Positions 1 through 8,286 of a stretch of 64,000 nucleotides of DNA are shown here, piece after piece. Below the pieces are notes generated by a model. The model searched no databases and was not told where the DNA came from. It saw only the letters and a list, made by a program, of their open reading frames with translations. The position numbers and the translations under genes were made by a program. Each line of letters begins with the position of its first letter. Within the stretch, counting starts at the first letter, position 1. Source of the DNA: JAHBNG01 sp039028975 (lineage in GTDB: Bacteria > Chloroflexota > Anaerolineae > Caldilineales > Caldilineaceae); assembly GCA_039028975.1 (NCBI GenBank), contig JBCCHB010000006.1, positions 1 to 64,000 of the forward strand, in the 5' to 3' direction.

Positions 1-207
1 ATTCTACCCAATGCAGAAAAACCTTTGTTATTGCGCATTTCTCGAATTTGCAGGTTTATTATAGCGTAAATTGCCTAAACAGAAATTTAACATGCATTAA
101 GGTGTTGAAATGACCTGATAACTTGATGCGCAGTAGTACTAAACGTTTACCACGGAAATCAGATCGAGCGCTTTGGCTCAGTATTTTATCGTAGACACAG
201 GCATCGG

Positions 208-762
208 CTATCCTTGATCAAGAAGGCGGTTGGTCAATACGGCAGATATAAATTCAGGATCGGTCGGGTCGGGAGCAAGCGTGTACCCCAGACGTTTGTG
301 GAGGCTGAGCGAACGCTCGTTGTTCTGCATGGCACCGCCAACCAGGCGCGGTAACTTTAGCTCCTGAAACGCATAGTCGATCATGGTCAGACAGGCTTCA
401 TGGGCCAACCCCTTTCCCCAATAGGCTTTGCCAAAAGCAAAGGCTAACTCCACTTCGATAGTGCCAAACGGGGAGACTGCATCCCCCGGGATACTGCGTG
501 GGTCGAGGACATGTGGCTCTAAATGGACCTGACCGATGACGCGGCCGTTCTCTTTTAATTCGGCGGCGCGAAAACCAAATTCTGCATTGCTGGGTTGATG
601 ACAACGATTCAGAAAACGTCGCCGAATCTCTTCTGGGTTGTCGCCAATACTGCTGTACATGCCCCAAACCTCTTTGTCGGCATAGACTTGGGTCAAAATA
701 TCCTCATAATCTGTCTCGCGAAACTCGCGTAAGATTAATCGTGCTGTTTCCATCTGTTTCAT
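208..762 (-). CDS. GNAT family N-acetyltransferase (RimJ/RimL type)
   Basis: The 184-residue protein has the layout of RimJ/RimL-like acetyl-CoA-dependent N-acetyltransferases. An N-terminal LILREFRETDYED segment is followed by a central beta strand and the acetyl-CoA loop region AYWGKGLAHEAC near residues 115-125, then an NERSLSLHKRLGY segment near 148-160 typical of the C-terminal half. The substrate cannot be read from sequence; ribosomal protein, amino acid or small-molecule amines are all possible. The ATG at 762 is preceded by GGAG at a 7-nt spacing, which favours this start over the internal ATG three codons later. It is last in a run of minus-strand genes but 60 bp from its neighbour, so shared transcription is only possible. 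Confidence 0.85.
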   Translation of the reverse strand: MKQMETARLILREFRETDYEDILTQVYADKEVWGMYSSIGDNPEEIRRRFLNRCHQPSNAEFGFRAAELKENGRVIGQVHLEPHVLDPRSIPGDAVSPFGTIEVELAFAFGKAYWGKGLAHEACLTMIDYAFQELKLPRLVGGAMQNNERSLSLHKRLGYTLAPDPTDPEFISAVLTNRLLDQG

Positions 763-821
763 CAGTCTGCTCCAAAATCCCTTCTGCTCTCATTTACTCC
801 ATCGCCATCTCCAGCTTATAA

Positions 822-1157
822 TTATTCGTTATTTTGGTGCTTGAGTAATTCGATTTTCCTTTTCTCTAAAGCGGACAACTTCCTCTTCAGGCTGTTTATT
901 TCTCGATTAACTTGCGTCAATTCATGCTCTATTTTTTGCTCTTCCATTCCTTTTTCGCCACGTAACTCATACGCCAATGCAGCTACCTCACTGCGTAGCA
1001 ATTTAAAGTAGGGATTGCCATGCGCATAATTTTGCCTATAGTGTAGTTTTCCAGCACGGATCGCCTCAAATAACTCAGCTTCCGTCAGACCAAATTCTTT
1101 GCTGGCATTTTTATGGCTTAACGAGCCACCTTTTTGACGCCATTGAGAATCAGACAT
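822..1157 (-). CDS. Hypothetical protein, helix-turn-helix-like N-terminus plus coiled coil
   Basis: I do not recognise a named family. The 111-residue product begins with a segment (about residues 15-65) that reads like a MerR/excisionase-type winged helix: a short helix around SKEFGLTEAELFEAIRAG, then an aromatic stretch with YRQNYAHGNPYFKL. Residues 70-108 are charged and heptad-like (Glu/Lys/Leu), which suggests a coiled coil for dimerisation. An AGGAG sits 9 nt before the ATG at 1157. It lies 15 bp downstream of the small cysteine-containing gene at 1173-1391 and is probably co-transcribed with it. DNA binding is an inference from the fold-like pattern only. Confidence 0.6.
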   Translation of the reverse strand: MSDSQWRQKGGSLSHKNASKEFGLTEAELFEAIRAGKLHYRQNYAHGNPYFKLLRSEVAALAYELRGEKGMEEQKIEHELTQVNREINSLKRKLSALEKRKIELLKHQNNE

Positions 1158-1172
1158 TTGTTATTTCTCCTG

Positions 1173-1391
1173 TCATTCCCATCCCTCAATTTCACAAGCA
1201 CCTACTTCTGGACACAGGATTTCAGTTGCCTCGCCCCGATAAAATATAATTGTATGCTTATCGTCGTCGGCTCCTAAACGAACTTTTTTTCGTTGGCTCA
1301 TCTTTTTCATTTCATTAACAGTCCCTTCAGAAAAATCACATTCATGACCGCAGTCACAGCGATAGGATGAAGGGATTAGTAGAGTTGCCAT
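1173..1391 (-). CDS. Hypothetical small protein with a probable zinc-binding Cys cluster
   Basis: The 72-residue product has CDCGHEC near residues 12-18 and LCPEVGAC near 59-66, a spacing compatible with a small zinc ribbon. No family is recognised. AAGGAG lies 9 nt upstream of the ATG at 1391, so the gene is probably real despite its size. It is 15 bp upstream of the gene at 822-1157 on the same strand, which suggests a two-gene operon. Metal binding is inferred from the cysteines alone. Confidence 0.55.
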   Translation of the reverse strand: MATLLIPSSYRCDCGHECDFSEGTVNEMKKMSQRKKVRLGADDDKHTIIFYRGEATEILCPEVGACEIEGWE

Positions 1392-1516
1392 TATTGTTTT
1401 CTCCTTTGGTGAAAGGCTCGGAATCTAGATTTTACTTAATATTGTTTTTTAATCAGCGTAAATCTGAGTCGGGTATCAATTAGATGCGCGCCCCATTCAT
1501 TACTGGCCTGTTCGGA

Positions 1517-2110
1517 TTATATATAAGCGAGATCTTTTCCGGAGTTTTTTGGTTGCTTGACCTCAAACTGAAGCTGTAAATTGGTTCCCTCAAACATGGC
1601 TACCTGCTGCTCGAATTGTTCACTCGTCATGAAAAGATGGCCGTCGAATGTCCATTCTTGCTCGAACCAGGGGCGGAGGATATCGAGCAATTTGCGATCC
1701 ATGGCTTCGGCCAACCGTGACTGCCGAATCCAGAAGAGGATAATTGCTTCATAATTGGCCCAATCTGTATCGCCGATTGGCGTCGTTTCGGCTTGGGATA
1801 GCCAGCGCGCGGTGCGAGGGAAGATGTAGATGCAGCCGAGGCACTCTGTTTCGGTGAGGTTCATCACCGTGAAGGTAAACGATTCGCGATTGATATGCTC
1901 GCGTTCGTGCCGCTCTAAATCTTTGAGGTTGCCGGCTAACGTAAAGTCGTCTTCGGGCCAGCTAGACTGCTCCCACTTACGCAGAATTTCTTTGCTTTCC
2001 ATCACGGCTGCGTAGTCTAGTTCTACGTCAGTTGCCAGTAACGGCCGAATCAAAAATTCATCTGTTACCAGTCCATCTGGAATCGTGATACCTTCGTCAC
2101 CAAAGACCAT
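1517..2110 (-). CDS. GNAT-like N-acetyltransferase family protein
   Basis: The 197-residue protein has an N-terminal FLIRPLLATDVELDYAAV segment and then KWEQSSWPEDDFT. This matches the first strand and helix of a GNAT-like family in which the sequence LRPL...DY...VM precedes a WP.DDFT block. ECLGCIYIFPR near residues 88-98 fits a central strand. The usual Q/RxxGxG/A acetyl-CoA loop is not evident, so activity is uncertain. AGGAGG stands 8 nt before the ATG at 2110. The gene is separated from its neighbours by more than 100 bp on both sides. Confidence 0.6.
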   Translation of the reverse strand: MVFGDEGITIPDGLVTDEFLIRPLLATDVELDYAAVMESKEILRKWEQSSWPEDDFTLAGNLKDLERHEREHINRESFTFTVMNLTETECLGCIYIFPRTARWLSQAETTPIGDTDWANYEAIILFWIRQSRLAEAMDRKLLDILRPWFEQEWTFDGHLFMTSEQFEQQVAMFEGTNLQLQFEVKQPKNSGKDLAYI

Positions 2111-2477
2111 CTGTTTTGCCTCCTAGTAGCTCTTGATACCGTCTCGTATCAGCATTATGCTTGGCTCGAAGCTTTCGCGCAAAATATAAAAAGCCCTTAT
2201 ACGCCCGCAATCTGGCCTAAAGTACAGTATAGATCCTGTACGAATATATCCCTCAACCTGATCTCCCGAGCGATGTGATGACACTTGATCTTTGTTAAGC
2301 TCTAAGAAGGCAGAAGTTACGCACTTCGCCGTTTGACTAGCTGGCTTGTTAGCGTATCGCTTGTATTGAGGAGCGAAGCGTAGAGTAATGAAACAAGGAC
2401 GCGCATAAGCTCTGGAACAGATGGAAGAATAGCACATGATGTTAGTCTGAACGATAAGGAATAACAAAGGCCAAAAC
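2111..2477. other. Intergenic region without a supported gene
   Basis: This 367-bp stretch separates the divergent genes at 1517-2110 (minus) and 2478 (plus) and should hold promoters for both. An open frame on the minus strand (2123-2599) has no family-like composition and runs into the transketolase gene, so I treat it as chance. A TAAGGA and an AAAGG just before 2478 provide the ribosome binding site of the transketolase gene. I see no further structure. Confidence 0.5.
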
Positions 2478-3152
2478 ATGGATACAGACATGAGAGAGAT
2501 TGCGGACCTGATGAATCTCACGTCCGGTGACAAAAAGCACGATCCCAGCGCACACTCCACGCTAGGTGTTCTCAAGGTTTTATATGACCGTATTCTCAAC
2601 TATGATGCCGCCAATCCGCAGAGTGAGGACCGCGATCGATTCATCATGAGCAAAGGACACGGACCTTTGGCGCTCTATGCGATCCTTGCGCAGAAAGGGT
2701 TCTTCCCAGCAAGCGAACTAACTAAGTTTCTGGAGTGGGAGGGAATTCTGGGCGGACATCCAGATCGCAAGCGTGTACCCGGCGTCGAAGTCTCAACCGG
2801 ATCGCTCGGGCATGGGTTTCCGATGGCCATCGGTGTGGCCCTGGGGCTCAAAGCGAAAAGGATCGACCGTCGAGTCTATGTGCTCATTGGCGACGGTGAG
2901 TCGAACGAAGGCTCTGTCTGGGAGGCAATTCTTCTTGCAGGGAACCTTGGCCTAGCCAATCTAACGACAATTCTCATTGACAACCGTTCGAGTACACGCG
3001 ATCTGGGAGATATCGCAACAAAGTTCGAAACGTTTGGGTGGGCAGCCCAAACTGTCGATGGACGAGACGAAGACGCCATTGAAAACGCTCTGTTGTCTCC
3101 AGCGGCCGAACGACCTAGCCTAGTTGTTGCGGAGGTGCTACCCAATGTCTAA
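2478..3152 (+). CDS. Transketolase, N-terminal (thiamine diphosphate-binding) subunit
   Basis: This 224-residue protein is the TPP/Mg-binding half of a split transketolase. The thiamine motif begins with GDGESNEGSVWEA near residues 137-149 and ends with IDN about 28 residues later, the canonical GDG-X(~26)-N pattern. SKGHGPLALYAIL and STGSLGHGFPMAIG are the other family blocks. The N-terminus is unusual. The family's SGHxGGSLS loop is replaced by a shorter SGDKKHDPSAHSTLG segment, so substrate handling may differ from a housekeeping transketolase. The ATG at 2478 has AAAGG 7 nt upstream. The gene overlaps the next one by 8 nt, which implies translational coupling and a heterodimeric enzyme moving two-carbon ketol units between sugar phosphates. 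Confidence 0.88.
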   Translation: MDTDMREIADLMNLTSGDKKHDPSAHSTLGVLKVLYDRILNYDAANPQSEDRDRFIMSKGHGPLALYAILAQKGFFPASELTKFLEWEGILGGHPDRKRVPGVEVSTGSLGHGFPMAIGVALGLKAKRIDRRVYVLIGDGESNEGSVWEAILLAGNLGLANLTTILIDNRSSTRDLGDIATKFETFGWAAQTVDGRDEDAIENALLSPAAERPSLVVAEVLPNV

Positions 3153-4080
3153 TGCAATGTCTAATTCTATATCTGATTCCATGCGCGATCGAATGGGTCA
3201 GGTCGTATGCGATCTGATCGAAACGGATCCACATACTGCCCTTGTCCTCGCCGATATCAGCACCGCCTATTTTCTAGATGCCTTGAAGAAGTATCCTGAA
3301 CGAGTTGTCAATCTCGGCATTATGGAGCAGACGGCAGTCAGCCTCGCTGCAGGGTTCGCTTTGGAGGGGTTTCACCCCATTGTTCATTCTATTGCCCCTT
3401 TTGTAACGGAACGGCCCCTTGAGCAGATCAAGGACGACTTTTGTTACCAGGAATTAGGGGGAACATTGATCAGTATCGGTGCCTCCTACGACTACGGAAC
3501 CGATGGCATGACACACCATGGCTCTGCCGATGTTCCAATCCTAAAGACGCTGCCAAGGATGCAGATCTGTGTTCCTGGCACGCCGGACGAGTTTGAGACT
3601 CTACTTCGCCAGACCTACAGCAATGGTGAGCCAACATATATTCGCACTAGCGTTCAAGAGAATGACGCCAGTCGGCCTATCAGCTTTGGCAAGCTGCATC
3701 TGGAACGGGAGGGCAAAGATGGCGTTGTGGTGGCTGTGGGGCCAATGCTAGAGCGGACACTTGCAGCCACCGCAGAGATGGACCTAACTGTCCTCTACGC
3801 TACTACAGTTGCTCCGTTTGACGAAGAAACTTTGCGGAATGCCGTTGCCCACGCCTCACCTAATGTGATCTTAGTAGAGTCCTACTATGAGGGCGCACTT
3901 GCACAAGATATCACAAAAGCTCTGCGGGCAGTGGCGTCGCGGATTGAAACGATCGGTGTACCACACCAAATCTTGGATAGATATGGCCCCCCTGAGCGTC
4001 ACGACAGGGAACTGGGTCTTACGACAGAGGGAATTCAGGCGCGGATCACCAACTTTCTCAAAACCAGCCATTCAACTTAG
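3145..4080 (+). CDS. Transketolase, C-terminal (pyrimidine-binding) subunit
   Basis: The 311-residue protein is the partner of the TPP-binding half just upstream. GIMEQTAVSLAAGFALEG near residues 64-81 carries the conserved glutamate that activates the thiamine aminopyrimidine. YDYGTDGMTHHGSADVPIL matches the substrate-channel block of this subunit, and the C-terminal third has the LVESYYEGALAQDI Rossmann-like region. I start at ATG 3145 because GGAGGTG lies exactly 7 nt upstream; a TTG at 3124 is possible but has no site. The ATG is inside the last codons of the upstream gene. No pathway neighbour shows which sugar is used, so the pair could serve the pentose phosphate pathway or a specialised sugar route. 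Confidence 0.9.
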   Translation: MSNAMSNSISDSMRDRMGQVVCDLIETDPHTALVLADISTAYFLDALKKYPERVVNLGIMEQTAVSLAAGFALEGFHPIVHSIAPFVTERPLEQIKDDFCYQELGGTLISIGASYDYGTDGMTHHGSADVPILKTLPRMQICVPGTPDEFETLLRQTYSNGEPTYIRTSVQENDASRPISFGKLHLEREGKDGVVVAVGPMLERTLAATAEMDLTVLYATTVAPFDEETLRNAVAHASPNVILVESYYEGALAQDITKALRAVASRIETIGVPHQILDRYGPPERHDRELGLTTEGIQARITNFLKTSHST

Positions 4081-4241
4081 TACTACTGCGTCTCCCTGAC
4101 TGGCAATCCAGGTAATATCAATATCACGTTCACCGAAGGTTATGCCGATAATTACACTTTCCAACCATGGCCAATAGTGAATCGCTCTGTTACTGAGCTT
4201 CCTTTATCGGAAATGGCCAGCGCAAGAAAGCTGTCCAGCCA

Positions 4242-4335
4242 TATACTTCGCCAGAAAAGTCTTGTACCGACTCTTGTCCAGCTTTCTCTGAATGATTTCG
4301 CAAAACTGAAGACAAAACTTTTCTGGCCATCTATA
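4242..4335. repeat. Palindromic dispersed repeat, copy A
   Basis: The arms are CCAGAAAAGTCTTGT (4251-4265) and ACAAAACTTTTCTGG (4312-4326). They are inverted repeats that match at 14 of 15 positions, separated by 46 bp. Flanks TATACTTCG and CCATCTATA recur at other copies. A more degenerate tandem copy may precede it (about 4150-4246, ending GTCCAGCCATATA). Confidence 0.75.
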
Positions 4336-4445
4336 CATGCGGCAAGGTCTTGTGCCGGCATAATTGGAACTTCATCAGACCTTTAAACCCAGAGAGTACC
4401 CCGCTTGAGCGGCTTGCATTGAAAGGGACTCAGTCAACTCTGAGG

Positions 4446-4472
4446 AGAGGAGGCGGCAACGCCTCCTTCTTA
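4446..4472 (+). terminator. Candidate rho-independent terminator
   Basis: GGAGGCG (4449-4455) and CGCCTCC (4460-4466) form a 7-bp stem with a GCAA loop, followed by TTCTT on the plus strand. It lies 370 bp beyond the transketolase pair and 140 bp beyond the end of the minus-strand ABC gene. The T-run favours plus-strand termination. Confidence 0.5.
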
Positions 4473-4604
4473 TCTGGCACCATTCGCGTTGGTACTCTGG
4501 TACGTTGGGCGAAAGCCGGAATATATTTTCTTGGCTATCAAAATAGGATGAGGTACGTTATGTTTGCACAGGCGTTAAAGACTCAGCGCTTATACCGTGG
4601 CGTT

Positions 4605-6446
4605 TCATGATTCCTGCTTTTCTCCATGCCAAAGGCGCTGCATCTCAACATTCGAATGCAATAGTTCATCTAAAGTGCCGCAACCATCTACTTGACCATT
4701 CTTCAATACCAGAATCTGATCGGCTCGCTGTAGTGCCGCTCGACGATGGGAAACGACGAGACAGGTGGTGTCCTGCTGCTGTTCATCGAACCGTTCCCAC
4801 AATGTCTGCTCAGTCTCTACATCCAATGCACTAGAGAGATCATCGACGAGCAGCAGCTGCGCCTGACGAACCAACATGCGGGCGGTTGCTGCACGTTGCA
4901 CCTGGCCGCCAGAAAGTTTGACGCCGCGAGGACCGACGATTGTCTCGAGGCCATCTTCTAACTCTGCAATATCAGGTTCTAGAACCGCACCATGTATGGC
5001 TTCCGTTAGGTCAAAATGCTCCGCTTCGGGAAGCCCCATTAGAATATTGTTCCGCAGTGATTCACTGTAGAGGCGGGGGACTTGAGGCGTATAGGCAGAA
5101 CGTGGAGGACGGAAGAAGTGGCCTGGGTCATCGACATCTAGCCCATTCCACAAGATAGACCCATCGTCCCTGGGCAACAGCCCAAGCAGAACCCGCAAAA
5201 GCGTACTCTTGCCCGCACCGACTCGTCCTGTAATCACAGTAAAAGAACCACTAGGAAGGGAAAGGTTGATATCGGAGATTCCCATGCCCGATGAGGGAAA
5301 ACGATAACTCAAGCCCTGAATGGTCAACTCTTGCAGGCGGTCACCATCTTGTTTCACGGGGACTGGAATTGGCGGTGGCGGTTCGGTTACATAGACAGGG
5401 CGATCCGGCAGGAGTTGGCTTTGGGTTGGTCCGCCAGCCAGTTCCTCCAGCCGCCCCAGGGAAACTGACTGTACTTTATAATCGCCGACAAACGAACCAC
5501 AGTCAGCAAAGAACCAAGTAATCTCCCAAATATAAGCCATAAAGAGGGCAAAATCGCCCACAGTAAAAGTCTCATTCCGAATGCCTATCCCCGCAATTAG
5601 AAGCACGGCCCCAATACCTAGCAGTGCTGTATCGCCCGAAGAGTAGGAGAGGAGGTGGTAGAGGGTCTCTTTCAGTTGGGCAACCCGACGGTTGTCGTTG
5701 ATTTGGCGGAAGGTCTTGATCACATCCTGTTCGGCGTCGGCTACTTTGATGGCCTGAACAGCCCCAAAGATTTCACCCAGAAAGCCGCTCACGGCATCTC
5801 TGGCTCGGGCGTTCACGTCATAGGCTACCTGAAGCCGATCCCAGAACCTGCGAGCAATGATGAGTCCCAATATCCCTGGCAGCACAGCAATGATGGTTAA
5901 AAGCGGGCTGATACGTGTCATGACAATGAGTGCCGCCACAGCAAAAATCAATTTGCCAAACATATCTGGCAACCAAACGGGAAAATCTTTGACCTCCCCA
6001 ACATCATCGCCAAAGCGACTAATGGCCTCCCCGGTCGAGATGGGCAAGGGTGATGCGCCAGGTTTGTTCAACACGCTTTGCATAAGGTTCAGTTGGAGGA
6101 GCGCTCGCAGCGGCTCTTGGAAGAACATATCACTTAACGTTGTGCCATAGCGTGCCAAAACCCGCACAACTTCAGCCGTGATGAAGATGGCCAGCAGGGT
6201 CCAAACGCTCAGGCCGGCAGGGGCGTCACCTGTTAAGGTATCGAAGATGCGCTTTTCAATTAGACCTGGTATCAAATAGATCAGATTGAAGAGGCCCCAG
6301 GCAATTCCATAGCCAAAGTAGGGAATGGGTTTCCGCCAGATCAGTGCCCAGACAAATGCCCATGTGGACATGGTCGGTTTAGTTGGCTCAATTGGTTCGG
6401 ACGGCTCAGCCGCCGCAGTTGATGGATTTATTTTATCTTGACTCAT
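4605..6446 (-). CDS. ABC exporter half-transporter with degenerate Walker B (partner subunit 2)
   Basis: This is a membrane-domain plus ATPase half-transporter of about 613 residues. The first ~330 residues contain six hydrophobic segments of an exporter fold. The ATPase domain has Walker A GRVGAGKST, signature LSGGQVQ, Walker B LLLVDDLSSALD and H-loop VVSHR. The catalytic glutamate after Walker B is an aspartate (VDD), as expected for the degenerate site of a heterodimer. I place the start at ATG 6446 (MSQDKI). GGAGG is 5 nt upstream, and upstream codons in the same frame run back over the neighbouring gene without family similarity. The ATG lies 14 bp inside the end of the upstream ABC gene, so the two are translationally coupled. 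The substrate (drug, lipid or peptide) cannot be told. Confidence 0.88.
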   Translation of the reverse strand: MSQDKINPSTAAAEPSEPIEPTKPTMSTWAFVWALIWRKPIPYFGYGIAWGLFNLIYLIPGLIEKRIFDTLTGDAPAGLSVWTLLAIFITAEVVRVLARYGTTLSDMFFQEPLRALLQLNLMQSVLNKPGASPLPISTGEAISRFGDDVGEVKDFPVWLPDMFGKLIFAVAALIVMTRISPLLTIIAVLPGILGLIIARRFWDRLQVAYDVNARARDAVSGFLGEIFGAVQAIKVADAEQDVIKTFRQINDNRRVAQLKETLYHLLSYSSGDTALLGIGAVLLIAGIGIRNETFTVGDFALFMAYIWEITWFFADCGSFVGDYKVQSVSLGRLEELAGGPTQSQLLPDRPVYVTEPPPPIPVPVKQDGDRLQELTIQGLSYRFPSSGMGISDINLSLPSGSFTVITGRVGAGKSTLLRVLLGLLPRDDGSILWNGLDVDDPGHFFRPPRSAYTPQVPRLYSESLRNNILMGLPEAEHFDLTEAIHGAVLEPDIAELEDGLETIVGPRGVKLSGGQVQRAATARMLVRQAQLLLVDDLSSALDVETEQTLWERFDEQQQDTTCLVVSHRRAALQRADQILVLKNGQVDGCGTLDELLHSNVEMQRLWHGEKQES

Positions 6447-8286
6447 GGGGGCCTCCATTCTCTTCTGCCAAACCTGTTTGCAGCAGGTGGTAAAAGTGAG
6501 ATGCCTGATCCGTGGCCAGCTTCTCACGTGGACCATATTCTGCGACTCGCCCTTGCTCAAGGAGTAGGATCGTGTTCGCCCGCTCTACGGTCGAGAGCCG
6601 GTGGGCGATGATGATGCCCGTACGGTTTTCCAGCAGTCGATCCGTGGCTCGCTCCAGCAACTGTTCCGTAGCTGGATCCAGCCGTGATGAGGCTTCATCC
6701 AGAATCACGAGTCCCGGATCCTTGAGAAAGACCCGCACGAATGCTAGCAGTTGGGCCTCACCAGCCGACAGCCCAGCCCCACCGGATTGAAGGTATGTAT
6801 CCAATCCATCCGGTTGAGCTTCGTACCAATCGCCTAGCCCTAGCTCATAGAGCACATCTAAAATCCGGTCATCTTCCACCCCGCGGTTGAACATGGTGAT
6901 GTTGTCACGCAAGCTGGCTTGAAAGAGCTGCACATCCTGGGTAACCATGCCAATCTGACGGCGTGTGTCTCGGAACGATAGAGCGGATAGTTCAGTCCCT
7001 CCTAGCAAAATGCGGCCAGATGTAGGTTCATAGAGGCGAAAGAGTAGTCGGGTAAGGGTTGTCTTCCCACTTCCTGTCCGGCCCAACAAGCCCAGAATTT
7101 CCCCTGGCTCCAGTGCAAAAGAGACATGGTCCAGTACGTCACGTTTCGCTACGGCCTCATCCTCCTTTTCACCCTTCTCATCCTCATCTACATCTTCAGT
7201 CACATCTTTAGAAGCCATTCGCTCGTATCGGAAAGAGATTGCATCGAAGGCAACCGCCAACCCCTTCTGCTCATTCACATACGCGAGAGCAAAAGAAGAA
7301 TCCCCTTGATCAAGCACCGCGGGTTGGCGAGCAAAGAGTTCCTGAATCCGCTGGACGCTAGCCGTCGATTGTTGCAACTCCCTGATCTGATCTCGAATCT
7401 GCTCTAGCGGCTCCCGTAAAATGGCTAAATAGTAAACAATAAGGTATACGGTCCCGATGGTTACCTGAGCGTTTATGAAGAGAACAATCCCCATGCCTAA
7501 ACCCAATGCAGTTGCCAAAACAAAGAGCATATGGGTCAACCCAAACATAAAGGCTCCAAAGAGGCGGGCCTTATAGTGGGCTTGGAATGAGTTGTACTGA
7601 AAGAGGGCCAAACCGCGTAGGACATAGGCTTCGCCGCCATTGGCCCGTACATCCTCCCGCCCAGCCAGACGCTCCTCCAAAAAACCGTTGAAGCCAGCCA
7701 GCGATTCCCGGGCTGCCCCCCATAGGCGGACGTTCCGTTTCTGCACCACTTGCAGCAAGTAGAGAAGCAGGGCTGCGTACAAGAGGCCAGCCAGCCCCAT
7801 GCGCCAATCTTCCTGAAAGAGCAGGAGAATGACGCCCAGGATGAGCAAACCGTTGGCAATCACACGCAGCATCAGGTGAGAAAAAAAGGTAGCCAGTTCA
7901 CTGACATCCCCGTCTACCCGCTCGATCAATTCACCAGGAGTGTGAGCGTTATGAAACCCCATATCCAACCGTAAACAATGAGCTGCCAAGTCGGCTCGCA
8001 GAGCATTGGTGGCCGTCCACGAAACATCTTCACCTACGTAGCTGGCAAAGACGCTGGCCACCTTCTGCCCCACGCCAAAGAGGGTGAATAGTAAGGCAAC
8101 GCCAACGAGCGCCCCCAAACTTGTCCCAGATTGGGCCGTGTCGAGCACATAGCGAACAATCTGAGGATTGATGAGCTGCAAACCAATGGAGAGGGCCAGC
8201 AGCACAATCAGAACCAAAACACGTCGTTGCTGCGGCTGTAGGTAGATCCGCAGCAGATCAAAGAGAGAACCAATGGTTGTGGTCAT
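6433..8286 (-). CDS. ABC exporter half-transporter with canonical Walker B (partner subunit 1)
   Basis: This 617-residue ABC exporter subunit has six membrane segments in the first ~310 residues, then an ATPase domain. The motifs are Walker A GRTGSGKTT, a degenerate signature LSAGEAQ in place of LSGGQ, Walker B LVILDEAS with the catalytic Glu present, and H-loop IIAHR. An acidic run (DVDEDEKGEKEDEA, about residues 358-371) is inserted between the membrane domain and Walker A. Together with the downstream subunit it forms one complete ATP site (its own Walker A/B with the partner's LSGGQ) and one crippled site. That is the architecture of asymmetric exporters such as TM287/288 and BmrCD. No clear Shine-Dalgarno precedes ATG 8286. 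Confidence 0.9.
   Translation of the reverse strand: MTTTIGSLFDLLRIYLQPQQRRVLVLIVLLALSIGLQLINPQIVRYVLDTAQSGTSLGALVGVALLFTLFGVGQKVASVFASYVGEDVSWTATNALRADLAAHCLRLDMGFHNAHTPGELIERVDGDVSELATFFSHLMLRVIANGLLILGVILLLFQEDWRMGLAGLLYAALLLYLLQVVQKRNVRLWGAARESLAGFNGFLEERLAGREDVRANGGEAYVLRGLALFQYNSFQAHYKARLFGAFMFGLTHMLFVLATALGLGMGIVLFINAQVTIGTVYLIVYYLAILREPLEQIRDQIRELQQSTASVQRIQELFARQPAVLDQGDSSFALAYVNEQKGLAVAFDAISFRYERMASKDVTEDVDEDEKGEKEDEAVAKRDVLDHVSFALEPGEILGLLGRTGSGKTTLTRLLFRLYEPTSGRILLGGTELSALSFRDTRRQIGMVTQDVQLFQASLRDNITMFNRGVEDDRILDVLYELGLGDWYEAQPDGLDTYLQSGGAGLSAGEAQLLAFVRVFLKDPGLVILDEASSRLDPATEQLLERATDRLLENRTGIIIAHRLSTVERANTILLLEQGRVAEYGPREKLATDQASHFYHLLQTGLAEENGGPHESR

Noticed and set aside
1..207. 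Left-edge sequence searched for a gene end or RNA
   Set aside because: No supported reading frame, tRNA or repeat could be recognised in the first 207 bases.
2123..2599. Open frame of 158 codons on the minus strand opposite the transketolase start
   Set aside because: It overlaps a well-supported gene, has no family-like composition and has no clear ribosome binding site.
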